64,000 nt of DNA from Effusibacillus lacus (GTDB lineage Bacteria > Bacillota > Bacilli > Tumebacillales > Effusibacillaceae): NCBI RefSeq assembly GCF_002335525.1, contig NZ_BDUF01000008.1, positions 1 through 64,000 of the forward strand, in the 5' to 3' direction. Positions 53,822-63,292 of this stretch are shown in pieces. The position numbers and the translations under genes were made by a program. Positions within the stretch are counted from its first letter, which is position 1. Each line of letters begins with the position of its first letter. The notes beneath the pieces were generated by a model. The model was not told where the DNA came from. It did no database searches and saw only the letters and a program-made list of their open reading frames with translations.

Positions 53822-53844
53822 AACCCCTTGCTTTACAAGGGGTT
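53822..53844 (-). terminator. Terminator hairpin facing the minus strand
   Basis: Perfect 8-bp AACCCCTT/AAGGGGTT stem, then TCTTGTTTTGTG on the minus strand. It would end transcription from the nuclease pseudogene. It is followed at 53871-53887 by a 16-base match to the groL 3' end. Confidence 0.6.
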
Positions 53845-53977
53845 CCCCGACTCCACAAGGAGATTCTATTACATCATGTCCATGTACTTTATCCCATTTA
53901 ACCCATTTGAATGATTTTCAAAGGGGCGCTAAATGCCACGTGAGATCTGGTTTTACTTAGATCGGTTTCACGGACTT

Positions 53978-54618
53978 TCACGCCCCTTTGTTATCCTTAA
54001 TTCTTCTGTGCCTTCCCATCCAGAAACACATCGCTGGAGTTTGTTGCAGAATCCTTATAAATGCCCAACGCCCAGAATCCTTATTCTCTTTTCTTGCCTG
54101 CCGCTGCAGTTTCACAAACAGATCCACATATTTTACATTCGGTGGGATCGTCATCAGCTTCGCGTAACCTTCTTTCAGCAAAATGGCGTTACACATATAT
54201 TTCTCTATGTCACCCTGAGTCTTTGGTTCCTGCAAATAAAGGTATGACAGTGTCCGTCCGTTTTATCTTTTGGCTGAACATCTACCTCAACAAAGACCTT
54301 CTTCCCCTGCAATTGGGATTTCGTGAAATTGCTGGCTTCTTTCCCGTAAGGCATAGGTTTCACGCCGGGCTTGACGGTCTCCGGTGTATTCACGCCGATC
54401 AACCGAACCTTCTCTCCGCCTTCCAATTCCACCGTGTCGCCGTCCTATACCTTGATGACTGTCGACCATCTTCCCTTGATGTGTACAGATTGCGAATCCT
54501 GTTGACCCTGAGCATTTTGCTGAGGTCTTTGTTCTGCTGGCTGGATCCGATTCTCTGCACCTGGTGAGCATCCGGCCAGGAACAGAAAAGCAGATGTTAT
54601 GACCAGTAGTTTCCTCAT
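53978..54618 (-). pseudogene. Broken thermonuclease-like (SNase) lipoprotein gene
   Basis: The ATG at 54618 with GAGGAGTGCAAC starts a lipoprotein signal, LLVITSAFLFLAGCSPG. The SNase domain should begin VIKVxDGDTVELEGGEKVRLIGVNTPETVKPG, but an in-frame TAG replaces one codon just before DGDT. The frame continues through KPMPYGKEASNFTKSQLQGKKVFVEVDVQPKDK. A frameshift near 54250 then separates it from LSYLYLQEP and CNAILLKEGYAKLMTIPPNVKYVDLFVKLQRQARKENK, the C-terminal half. The PYGKEA and DVQ motifs identify the family. With one stop and one shift it is unlikely to make active enzyme. Confidence 0.8.
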
Positions 54619-54661
54619 GTTGCACTCCTCTTCTCTTGCTATTATAAAAGTCCTGAAAAAT

Positions 54662-54689
54662 AAAAAAAGCCTCGGCACGTAGACGAGGC
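54662..54689 (-). terminator. Hairpin with T-tract upstream of the nuclease pseudogene
   Basis: GCCTCG/CGAGGC stem, then TTTTTTTATTTTTC on the minus strand. It lies in front of the nuclease gene and behind the divergent sigma gene. It may shield the nuclease region from antisense transcription or act as an attenuator. Confidence 0.55.
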
Positions 54690-54794
54690 GATGTGTATCG
54701 AATCCTTTGGCGAAGAAACGGAAATTGCTTAACTGATATCTTTTTTCATTTTCAAACGTCTAACACTATGAAAGAACGAAAAGAGGTGAACCGG

Positions 54795-55310
54795 GTGAAC
54801 GAATGGGAAAGCTTATACCAGGAGTATGGGGATGATGTATACCGATTTCTCATGTATTTTATCGGGAATCGAAATGATGCGGAAGATTTATTAAATGAGA
54901 CGTTCATTAAAGTTTTCCGGAACTTGCATCAATTTGACAATCGTTCCGGTATCAAAACCTGGATTTTGTCCATCTCGCGAAACGTGGCACTGGATCACAT
55001 TCGCAAAAAGGAACGGTTGAAAGCCCTAAATCTCGTTTTGCAAAAGGAACCTGTGGACGATCCACAATTGCCTGATCATTTGCTGCAAATGAATGAACGA
55101 AAACGCATTCTGTACGAAGCGATTCAATCATTAATACCTAATTATCGTATCGTTGTCATTTTACGTGGCATACAGGAATTTTCACTGGCAGAAATCGCAT
55201 CCATTCTTGGTTGGAAAGAAAGTAAAGTGAAGATTACATTACATCGTGCAATGAAAGCGTTGCGTGAGATATTGGAAAAGGAGGTTGCCCTTTATGGAAT
55301 GGACACCTGA
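54795..55310 (+). CDS. ECF-type RNA polymerase sigma factor
   Basis: 171 residues. Region 2 is SLYQEYGDDVYRFLMYFIGNRNDAEDLLNETFIKVFRNLHQFDNRSGIKTWILSISRNVALDHIRKKERL (about 5-74). Region 4 is LYEAIQSLIPNYRIVVILRGIQEFSLAEIASILGWKESKVKITLHRAMKALRE (about 112-164). No regulatory extension is seen. I start at GTG 54795, behind AGAGGTGAACCGG; an ATG at 54768 has no site. A CGTCTAAC element at 54758, typical of ECF -10 boxes, lies just upstream and suggests self-control. The next gene overlaps by 17 bp and probably encodes its anti-sigma factor. Confidence 0.88.
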   Translation: MNEWESLYQEYGDDVYRFLMYFIGNRNDAEDLLNETFIKVFRNLHQFDNRSGIKTWILSISRNVALDHIRKKERLKALNLVLQKEPVDDPQLPDHLLQMNERKRILYEAIQSLIPNYRIVVILRGIQEFSLAEIASILGWKESKVKITLHRAMKALREILEKEVALYGMDT

Positions 55311-56040
55311 AGAAAAGGAACTGTTTCAGGAATTGCGTGAATTCCCAAAGCTGCACGTTCCTGATACAGCACGCGGAAAAATGAATGAACTTATGAAGCG
55401 GCAAGCCGCCGTTGATCGAAAAAGGAAAAGGATGAAACTTGCTACCGGCGGTGTGGCGGGGGTTGCAGCCGCGATCGCATTGATGATCGGGATCATGAAT
55501 TACGATCAAATAAAATCAAAATTTGGCAGTCAAGTGGCTGAACCCGGCAAGCATTCTTCGGTTGCGCCAACCCCCAATACTGACTCTCCGAAGTATTCTG
55601 TCTCCACCCAGCAATTAAGCGAAGCACTTCCCGGAATTGGCGACCGTAAAGACGAATTTGCAAAGATTCTTAAACATAGTTATGACGTTATTGTAGAACA
55701 ACAAGCCAAAGGTAAAGAAGGATCTTTTAATGCTGCTCAAGAATTACGTAGTGATATGCAAGCAATAAGTAAACTTTTCCCCGAAACGATCGGACAAAAT
55801 ATGTATATTTGGGCCCAAGGAACAAACAAAGAATTGGGACTTCCTTACAAGCAATTTGATGAAGAAGCATATAAGAAATTAAAAGCCTTGAATACCGTCC
55901 CATTAATAAACGAACTTGTTCTGGATACTTACGGAAATGCTGTAGTTTATCTTGAACGAGGAGATTTAGACAACCAGAGGGTTCAAAAAGCGAAGGAAAT
56001 TTTCAACCGTTATTACCGTTACCTTAACGACGGTAAATAA
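55294..56040 (+). CDS. Putative anti-sigma factor, single-pass membrane protein
   Basis: 248 residues. A cytoplasmic part of about 50 residues (MEWTPEEKELFQELREFPKL and RGKMNELMKRQAAVDRKRKR) precedes one transmembrane helix, GVAGVAAAIALMIGIMNY. An extracytoplasmic domain of about 175 residues follows, with a Ser/Pro-rich linker (KHSSVAPTPNTDSPKYSVST). The sigma-overlapping position and topology are those of anti-sigma factors. There is no zinc HxxxCxxC motif, and the outer domain is not one I recognise. ATG start behind AAAAGGAGGTTGCCCTTT. Confidence 0.7.
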   Translation: MEWTPEEKELFQELREFPKLHVPDTARGKMNELMKRQAAVDRKRKRMKLATGGVAGVAAAIALMIGIMNYDQIKSKFGSQVAEPGKHSSVAPTPNTDSPKYSVSTQQLSEALPGIGDRKDEFAKILKHSYDVIVEQQAKGKEGSFNAAQELRSDMQAISKLFPETIGQNMYIWAQGTNKELGLPYKQFDEEAYKKLKALNTVPLINELVLDTYGNAVVYLERGDLDNQRVQKAKEIFNRYYRYLNDGK

Positions 56041-56074
56041 CAAACACTTGGAAAACGGGAGAGTGTAAAGAAAT

Positions 56075-56713
56075 ATGAAAAAAGCAATAACAGCAACTAT
56101 CCTCGCTATCCTTGTGCTTACAGGATGCAGCAAAGAAACCGTGGAAATATCGGTCGGAAAACAGTCGATAGCAGAGGAGGAAACCAAATTGTCGGATCCA
56201 AAATCGCAGCTAGAAGTAGCGCCCACCACAGAAACCAAATCAGATCCGCAGCTGCCACCGAACACTACAGAATACGGCTACAAGCGGGAATGGAAAACGG
56301 ATGGAGACATCAACTATGCCATGACTGTATTCAACCGGAACCCAGGGGACGACACAAGCGAAACCGCGAAAAAACTCCGGTCGGTGGTTCAAAATGCCGG
56401 ATTTGAGATAGACAACCTCTGGGAGTGGGAACAGGACATCAACAATCAACATCAAGCCCATGTGCTGGTCGGAATTATAGGTGAATCGATCACCACCCAA
56501 CAAGCGGTGCAGCTGCATGCCAAAGTTGAGAAGGCATTGGTTCCAAATGGAGTAACAAACCTCGGATTGGTGATCGCTTGGTGGAACAAAGGAGACAAGA
56601 ATACCTACACCATCCAGCTCCATGACTACTATGGCAATAACCAACTCGAAGTCAAAAACTTTTATACTGGAGAAGGGATAAATTTGCAAAAGCTAGTTCC
56701 GAAAGTCAAATAA
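56075..56713 (+). CDS. Lipoprotein of the ECF sigma operon
   Basis: 212 residues. The signal sequence ends in the lipobox LVLTGCSK, so the Cys near residue 18 is lipidated. The mature protein has a Glu/Pro/Thr-rich spacer and a domain of about 150 residues (YAMTVFNRNPGDDTSETAKKL, VLVGIIGESITTQQAVQLHAKVEKAL, NTYTIQLHDYYGNNQLEVKNF). The family is not known to me. It is the third gene behind the sigma and anti-sigma genes, 34 bp after the latter, and may be a target or a sensor partner. ATG start behind GGGAGAGTG. Confidence 0.7.
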   Translation: MKKAITATILAILVLTGCSKETVEISVGKQSIAEEETKLSDPKSQLEVAPTTETKSDPQLPPNTTEYGYKREWKTDGDINYAMTVFNRNPGDDTSETAKKLRSVVQNAGFEIDNLWEWEQDINNQHQAHVLVGIIGESITTQQAVQLHAKVEKALVPNGVTNLGLVIAWWNKGDKNTYTIQLHDYYGNNQLEVKNFYTGEGINLQKLVPKVK

Positions 56714-56723
56714 CGAAAAAAAA

Positions 56724-56760
56724 GGAGCGAAATCTTTCATCGCTCCCCGTTTTTTTATTT
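56724..56760 (+). terminator. Terminator of the ECF sigma operon
   Basis: GGAGCG/CGCTCC stem with loop AAATCTTTCAT, followed by CCGTTTTTTTATTTT. Confidence 0.9.
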
Positions 56761-56769
56761 TCAGAGTCT

Positions 56770-57339
56770 TTATTTGGTATTGATGATGTAGTTGTTCGGG
56801 GCATTACAAACTAACTCGGAAGCAAAATACTCTCCCACATATTGAATAAGCTGACCGTCCGACTTACGACGTTTACCCCAAATACGGATTCCCGTTCCAC
56901 CACAATTTAGACCGCTTGGGGTTGTTACCTTGGTGTACCCATAATTATTCGCAAAAATAGCTTGGTGTGTAATATAGTCGATTGTGTCATACAAAAAGCC
57001 AGTGGAGCTATAAACCGACATATTCTGGCGAAGGTCATAGAAAGAGCCACCAAGGGAAAAACAGTAGTTTGAATCAACGGAACAATTGTAAGTGTCAAGA
57101 CGGTAAAGCGCTTCGGTATGACGAAGCCCGTCGTCCCCGTTAACGTAGATAATACCGAACGTTGAATTTTGCATAGCGACAGACCTAATTGGAACCCAAC
57201 CTTGACCATAAACGCGGTCGTAAGTGTAAAATACGGCAGGAGACGCGGTTTCGTCTTGAAAGAAAAGTTGCCCGTCGTCGACCCGAACGCCTTCCGATTC
57301 AGTATAACCGCCAACGCCTTGATAAGTGAAAACCCACAT
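56770..57339 (-). CDS. Unrecognised 189-residue protein
   Basis: No family is recognised. The protein is rich in Tyr, Gly, Asn and Ser and low in Lys: MWVFTYQGVGGYTESEGV, YTYDRVYGQGWVPIRSVAMQ, FGIIYVNGDDGLRHTEALYRL, DSNYCFSLGGSFYDLRQNM. A beta-rich fold is likely. It has no signal peptide. Cys residues occur at four sites (NCS, NYCF, NCGG, VCN). The ATG at 57339 follows AAAGGGGTTTTGCTA. It sits between the sigma operon and phage debris, so a phage or mobile origin is possible. Base composition is lower in GC than the pur genes by eye. Confidence 0.55.
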   Translation of the reverse strand: MWVFTYQGVGGYTESEGVRVDDGQLFFQDETASPAVFYTYDRVYGQGWVPIRSVAMQNSTFGIIYVNGDDGLRHTEALYRLDTYNCSVDSNYCFSLGGSFYDLRQNMSVYSSTGFLYDTIDYITHQAIFANNYGYTKVTTPSGLNCGGTGIRIWGKRRKSDGQLIQYVGEYFASELVCNAPNNYIINTK

Positions 57340-57524
57340 TAGCAAAACCCCTTTGCAATTTTTGATTTGAGTCCAAAAATAGCCAACCTCGTATGAATAT
57401 TAAGCTACGTTATCAACCACCCCCCTCACAGTTTTATAGAAATGCAAGAATTCAAGAATCTGAAAGGTACAGAGACACAATTTACATTCACTGTAAGAAA
57501 AATCCACTTATAAACCTCGTCCAG

Positions 57525-57797
57525 TTATCTCTGCTGCAACCGCTTCGGCATTCCCTCGATCTCCAGCCACGCCTTTTCGATGGCGATCTTCGCCCGCGCC
57601 GCATCAAACGGAATCCCTTTTAGCCTGGCCTGGGCCTCCAGATAATCCAGTGCATGGCTGAGTTTTTCATGCCCTTTTAATTGCGTGTACGCGGTTTCCG
57701 CAAACGCATACGCCTCCCGTGCGAGAAGCTCCAGCATCTCCTGCTGTCTGGCATTCAGATGGGTGGACAGAATCCCCATGATTTTCTTCCGCAACAC
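57525..57797 (-). pseudogene. Remnant of a phage LLH-type holin-like gene
   Basis: The 84-90 residue frame reads LNARQQEMLELLAREAYAFAETAYTQLKGHEKLSHALDYLEAQARLKGIPFDAARAKIAIEKAWLEIE. This resembles the C-terminal part of phage holins of the LLH (Phage_holin_6_1) type. Complete proteins start with a transmembrane helix, which is absent. The start could be ATG 57779 or the GTG at 57797; neither has a convincing site. It lies directly after an amidase fragment in the same direction, as holin and lysin genes do in prophages. Confidence 0.5.
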
Positions 57798-57829
57798 AGC
57801 ACTTGATAATCGTCTTCCTTCTTGCCACG

Positions 57830-57906
57830 GTCGGGCATGCCGTTGGCAACAGCCCCGGGATCGGGATCGGCACCGCCATGTCCCGGATCAATGCAAATCA
57901 GAGCCC
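57830..57906 (-). pseudogene. Fragment of an N-acetylmuramoyl-L-alanine amidase
   Basis: On the minus strand ALICIDPGHGG with ADPDPGAVANGMPD is the N-terminal zinc-binding motif of Amidase_3 enzymes. It is cut at its 5' side by the integrase fragment and loses similarity after about 25 residues. Such amidases serve as phage or spore lysins. Confidence 0.65.
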
Positions 57907-58076
57907 ACGCAAGCCTTCTTCTCCAGCAAGGCGTCCACCCCAAGATTGTGTCAGAACGTCTGGGACACTCCAAGATCAACATCACTCTCGACACCTATTC
58001 TCATGTTCTCCCCGGACTTCAAGAGCAGGTTGCAAAAGAATTCGGGGATGCTCTTTTCGGGAAAAAATCACTTTAG
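57894..58076 (+). pseudogene. 3' fragment of a tyrosine recombinase (integrase)
   Basis: On the plus strand RAHASLLLQQGVHPKIVSERLGHSKINITLDTYSHVLPGLQ is the C-terminal catalytic end of phage-type integrases. It keeps the HxxR-type region, the LGH His and the Tyr nucleophile in DTYSHV. The N-terminal three quarters, with the first catalytic Arg, is missing. The frame joins unrelated sequence at about 57894, where the amidase fragment begins on the other strand. Confidence 0.8.
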
Positions 58077-58140
58077 CGAATTAAAGATTTGCATTTGATT
58101 TGCAATCCCAAAAAATCAACGTTTTGGTTAGATGTCATAA

Positions 58141-58173
58141 AAATAAAGGAACCCTTGATTTCTCAAGGATTCC
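58141..58173 (-). terminator. Terminator of groES-groL
   Basis: GGAATCCTTGA/TCAAGGGTTCC stem with a four-base loop, followed by TTTATTTTTATG on the minus strand, about 45 bp after the groL stop. Confidence 0.85.
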
Positions 58174-58216
58174 TTCGGGAATCAACGGTCACTTTTTCAA
58201 GGTGATCGCTTTATTA

Positions 58217-59875
<1,659 letters not shown>

Positions 59876-59879
59876 TCAA

Positions 59880-60164
59880 TTACTTCTCGATTACGGCGAG
59901 AATGTCGCTTTCGCGAAGAATCAGGTATTCCACATTGTCATACTTGACTTCGGTACCTGCATACTTCGAGTAGATTACGCGGTCGCCGACCTTCACATCC
60001 AGTTCGACGCGTTTGCCGTCTTCGTAACGGCCCGGACCTACAGCCACAACTTCGCCTTCCTGCGGCTTTTCTTTCGCGGTGTCCGGAAGTACGATACCGC
60101 TTGCAGTTTTCTCTTCGCGTTCGACAACTTTGATTACCACACGGTCACCGAGTGGTTTGATCAT
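59880..60164 (-). CDS. groES: 10-kDa co-chaperonin GroES
   Basis: 94 residues. [45 protein letters not shown] is the standard first half with the mobile loop. [36 protein letters not shown] ends the protein. ATG start behind GTAGGAGGGGTAGTCC. It is the first gene of the operon, 40 bp ahead of groL. Confidence 0.98.
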   Translation of the reverse strand: MIKPLGDRVVIKVVEREEKTASGIVLPDTAKEKPQEGEVVAVGPGRYEDGKRVELDVKVGDRVIYSKYAGTEVKYDNVEYLILRESDILAVIEK

Positions 60165-60205
60165 GGACTACCCCTCCTACAAAGGATATTTTTTGTCGAT
60201 CTTTG

Positions 60206-60232
60206 TTAGCACTCACCTCGGCCGAGTGCTAA
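60206..60232 (-). promoter_or_regulatory. CIRCE operator (HrcA binding site)
   Basis: TTAGCACTC, nine bases, GAGTGCTAA: a perfect match to the CIRCE consensus. HrcA bound here represses groES-groL until heat shock. Confidence 0.98.
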
Positions 60233-60243
60233 CGACAATTCTT

Positions 60244-60272
60244 ATGATATTCATTTCATATTGTCTTTGCAA
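60244..60272 (-). promoter_or_regulatory. groES sigma-A promoter
   Basis: TTGCAA (60267-60272), 17 bases, TATCAT (60244-60249) on the minus strand, with CIRCE directly downstream of the start point. Confidence 0.8.
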
Positions 60273-60439
60273 GACCTTACAAGGAAAATTTTAAACTTTT
60301 TTGGATTAATTTTTCGTAAATCCGTCTGTGTGTACAGAATACCCCGACCATTCATCTCCTTGTTTCTGCTGTCTCTTAATTTGTGCTCCGTTTCACAACC
60401 ACGTTCTATTGTGTCCTTTCAAACTGGAAAAATACTCCT

Positions 60440-61030
60440 CTATTCAATTTTTGCCCACATTTCCGGCGGATTCAACTCATAGATTCCATTGTCCCGGTAC
60501 ATGTAATGATTGATGATGAATTCGCGTCGAATGGTGGCGTAATCCCCGTGGAACTGCTTAATGTAATCATTGATTTCCTGTTCGGTATATTTGCGGTTCC
60601 GTTCCAACCCACGCACCAGATGTTCTAAGACCATCAGTCTCTTTTTTCTCTGGGCGGGAATCTGCTTTAATTTGCCGTCAGGCGTGAAGAAATTCCTGAC
60701 GACTTCGCTCCGTTCTTTGTGATGTTTCAGCTCCATCTCTGTCGGACCTCCCGGTTCGTGTCGGAAAACAACGTCCAAAATCGCGCCTGCGTTTCTCCTG
60801 AGCGTCATTTCTTCCAGGTGAAAGTAGATCGTATTCTTGTCACGCCTTTCTTTCACCAGCCCTGCTTCCCGCAACCTGGTCATATGATGGGTAATGGTTG
60901 GTGGTGAAACCCCGAGCTTTCCTGCCAGAGCTTGCCCGTGAAGCGGTCCATTGGCCAACAGAACCAAAATCCGGATCCTTGTGGGATCGGCCAACACTTT
61001 ATGAAAATTCACCAGTCTGTCAAGCTGCAT
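60440..61030 (-). CDS. ArsR-type winged-helix regulator with DUF2087
   Basis: 196 residues. The ArsR helix-turn-helix is VNFHKVLADPTRIRILVLLANGPLHGQALAGKLGVSPPTITHHMTRLREAGLVKERRDKNTIYFHL (about 7-72). The C-terminal part holds the DUF2087 pattern KQIPAQRKKRLMVLEHLVRGLERNRKYTEQEINDYIKQFHGDYATIRREFI. No metal-binding Cys pair is seen, so a metal is not the likely signal. It lies downstream of and overlaps the MFS gene by 11 bp. A palindrome at the operon promoter is the likely binding site. ATG start behind CAGGAGGGATACTC. Confidence 0.85.
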   Translation of the reverse strand: MQLDRLVNFHKVLADPTRIRILVLLANGPLHGQALAGKLGVSPPTITHHMTRLREAGLVKERRDKNTIYFHLEEMTLRRNAGAILDVVFRHEPGGPTEMELKHHKERSEVVRNFFTPDGKLKQIPAQRKKRLMVLEHLVRGLERNRKYTEQEINDYIKQFHGDYATIRREFIINHYMYRDNGIYELNPPEMWAKIE

Positions 61031-62285
61031 GAGTATCCCTCCTGATTACATCCTTACGACTTTCTGCCAGGATAAGAGCTGAATACGACAAAGAAAACAG
61101 AAAAATGAGACCGCCACCGAGCGTTCCCGACAAACGCGGGCCGATGACCGGGACCAACAGGCCGGCTGCCACCATGGATAAAGCCAGCACCGAGGAACTC
61201 AGTGAATTGGTGATTGAGAAAACCCTTCCTTGCAAGTCTTCCGGGGTAGTCTTGGCAATCAGCGTGACGATCGCGGTATTCCCCAAGGCTCCCGCCATTC
61301 CAACCCCAAGCAGTGTAAGACACCCCCAGAGAAAGGAATCAGTATTGGCAAACAGGATATGCAGCAAAGAATCGGCCACAAAAGAACAACCAGCCAGCAC
61401 CTTTATTTTCCGCAGACTCAGATCTGAATGTTTCGCAATCAGTATACTCCCCGCTACAGTGCCGCCTCCAATGGAGGCATACAGCATTCCCAAGCCAAAA
61501 CTGTCACTTTGGTAAACGTCGGTTGCCATAACGGAAAGTAAGACATTGAAGGCTCCGCCACCGACTGCCCACCCCAGCATCAGCAGCAGAAGCGTAAGTA
61601 CAATTTTGTTTGACCGCATCGATTCAAGACCTAAGAGAAAATCTTCCCGAAAAGTTGGTACTGTTACGTTCATTTGAACACTTGGCGGCTCCTGTATGGC
61701 AGGCTTCAGCAAAAAACAGGCGGATGCAAGAAACGAAAGGGCATTCAGCACAAAAGCAGCAGACACTCCCAGATTGGCAACAATCAGTCCCCCGAGAGCA
61801 AATCCCATCACCATGACCAATCCGTTGGTCACTTCCAGCAGAGCGTTTGCCCGTCCGATCTCTTCTGTTCTTACTATGCTTGTTACATATGCAGTGCGAG
61901 CTGGCACAAACAATGCCGAAAACACCACCAGAAAAGCTGTCAGGGCATAAACTCCCCACATTTGGGAAACGTCTTGGATCAACAGAAATCCCAAAGCAAT
62001 CACAAATCGCATCAAATCGCTTCCGATCATCATCCAGGTCCGCCGGATCCTGTCAGTCCACACTCCTCCCAATGGACCCATAAACAAATGGGGCAGAACC
62101 CGCATGGCCAATGTGATACCGACCGCAGTCGGGGAGTGGGTCAACTCCAGAACCAGAACCAATACGGCAACACTGTTAATCCAGTCCCCCATACCGCTAA
62201 TCAAAGCGGCATAAAACAACCGGCGAAACTGCATGTTGCCTTGAAGCAGTTGCCGCTCTCCCGCGAAATTCCATTGTCTAACCAT
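61020..62285 (-). CDS. MFS efflux transporter
   Basis: A 421-residue major facilitator with twelve helices, of the MFS_3/MdfA-like drug-efflux group. RRLFYAALISGMGDWINSVAVLVLVLELTHSPTAVGITLAMRVLPHLFMGPLGGVWTDR contains motif A-like GGVWTDRIRR. LFVPARTAYVTSIVRTEEIGRANALLEVTNGLVMVMGFALGG is typical of this group. The substrate is unknown. The ATG at 62285 follows AAAGAAGGTGACTTGC. It forms a two-gene operon with the ArsR-type regulator. Confidence 0.85.
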   Translation of the reverse strand: MVRQWNFAGERQLLQGNMQFRRLFYAALISGMGDWINSVAVLVLVLELTHSPTAVGITLAMRVLPHLFMGPLGGVWTDRIRRTWMMIGSDLMRFVIALGFLLIQDVSQMWGVYALTAFLVVFSALFVPARTAYVTSIVRTEEIGRANALLEVTNGLVMVMGFALGGLIVANLGVSAAFVLNALSFLASACFLLKPAIQEPPSVQMNVTVPTFREDFLLGLESMRSNKIVLTLLLLMLGWAVGGGAFNVLLSVMATDVYQSDSFGLGMLYASIGGGTVAGSILIAKHSDLSLRKIKVLAGCSFVADSLLHILFANTDSFLWGCLTLLGVGMAGALGNTAIVTLIAKTTPEDLQGRVFSITNSLSSSVLALSMVAAGLLVPVIGPRLSGTLGGGLIFLFSLSYSALILAESRKDVIRRDTHAA

Positions 62286-62341
62286 GCAAGTCACCTTCTT
62301 TCAGTATCAAGTCATGAGTCCCGACAAAGCAATTTGACGAT

Positions 62342-62381
62342 CATCTAATTAGATGGTAATTAAATTAGGTTCTGCCGTCAA
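62342..62381 (-). promoter_or_regulatory. MFS-arsR promoter with palindromic operator
   Basis: TTGACG (62376-62381), 17 bases, TACCAT (62353-62358) on the minus strand. The -10 abuts the perfect 14-bp palindrome CATCTAATTAGATG (62342-62355), well placed for autorepression by the co-encoded ArsR-type protein. Confidence 0.75.
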
Positions 62382-62474
62382 CTCCCGAACAAAACCCTCT
62401 TTTCGGACAAACTGGAGCCGACACAATCTGAGTTCTTTAACGATATCTGGGCAAAGAGGCTGCCCCATATTGAA

Positions 62475-62501
62475 AAATAGCGGTGAAAAACACCGCTATT
62501 T
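62475..62501 (-). terminator. Intrinsic terminator after the HAD gene
   Basis: AAATAGCGGTG/CACCGCTATTT perfect stem, TTTTC on the minus strand. The symmetric A/T ends could also serve the plus strand. It lies about 90 bp after the stop at 62593. Confidence 0.8.
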
Positions 62502-62592
62502 CGAAAACGTATTCTAAGGTTTTTCTGAAACAAAGCCCCAAAAGGCGCTTATTTATCCAAGCCACGACTCCATCGTGAGCCCAAAATCCAAA

Positions 62593-63258
62593 CTACCCCT
62601 TCTGTACAACTCTCTCGATCAATTGCTCCAATTCCATCTCTGCCAAGGAATCCAACCGCAGGTCATGTTCACCGAATATCAGATCCCGGGTCACGTAATT
62701 CGGCACCACAACCGTGTGCAGCCCAGCACGCTTGGCAGCCAAAGCCCCGTTAGGGGAGTCCTCAAAAGCAATCGCTTCGTTCGGCTCCACGCCCAAGCAC
62801 TCGACTGCCTTCAAGTACAGCGTCGGGTCCGGTTTCACATGCTCCACGTCATCAGCCGTTCTTACACATTCAAAATGATGCAGCAGGTTCAAATAAGCCA
62901 GCCACCGCTCTACCCAAGCCCGTCCGGAACTGGAAGCAAGGCCCACCTTTAATCCCAAATGTTTTGCTGCCGCCAGATAATTCTCCACCCCGGGCAACGC
63001 CCGCTCGTTGGCAATTCGCACCTCAAACTTCTCCCGCCGAAGCTTGCCCAAAACTTCCCTGTCCACAGGCTTCCCGATACACTCCTCAAGATACTGAAAG
63101 GCATCGAAAAAATTGGCACGGGTGCCGACGCATTTCCCCCATATTTCGAGCGGCAGTTCCGCCCCGTGATCTTCAAAAATCTCCTGCAATACCTTGTACT
63201 CATGTGTTTCCGTATCAAAGATCAAACCGTCAAAATCAAACACAATCGCCTTAATCAA
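62593..63258 (-). CDS. HAD-family phosphatase (beta-phosphoglucomutase-like)
   Basis: 221 residues of HAD subfamily IA. Motif I is AIVFDFDGLIFDTE (about 4-17), motif II GLASSSGRAWVE, motif III HVKPDPTLYLKAV, and motif IV AIAFEDSPNGALAAKRAG. The cap domain is small and helical. The substrate is unknown, a sugar phosphate or similar. The first codon is TTG at 63258, with AGGAGTCATGGA before it; no ATG fits. It lies 34 bp after the tatC stop. Confidence 0.88.
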   Translation of the reverse strand: MIKAIVFDFDGLIFDTETHEYKVLQEIFEDHGAELPLEIWGKCVGTRANFFDAFQYLEECIGKPVDREVLGKLRREKFEVRIANERALPGVENYLAAAKHLGLKVGLASSSGRAWVERWLAYLNLLHHFECVRTADDVEHVKPDPTLYLKAVECLGVEPNEAIAFEDSPNGALAAKRAGLHTVVVPNYVTRDLIFGEHDLRLDSLAEMELEQLIERVVQKG

Positions 63259-63292
63259 TCCATGACTCCTCCGGTCTTTTCATCTCACATGA

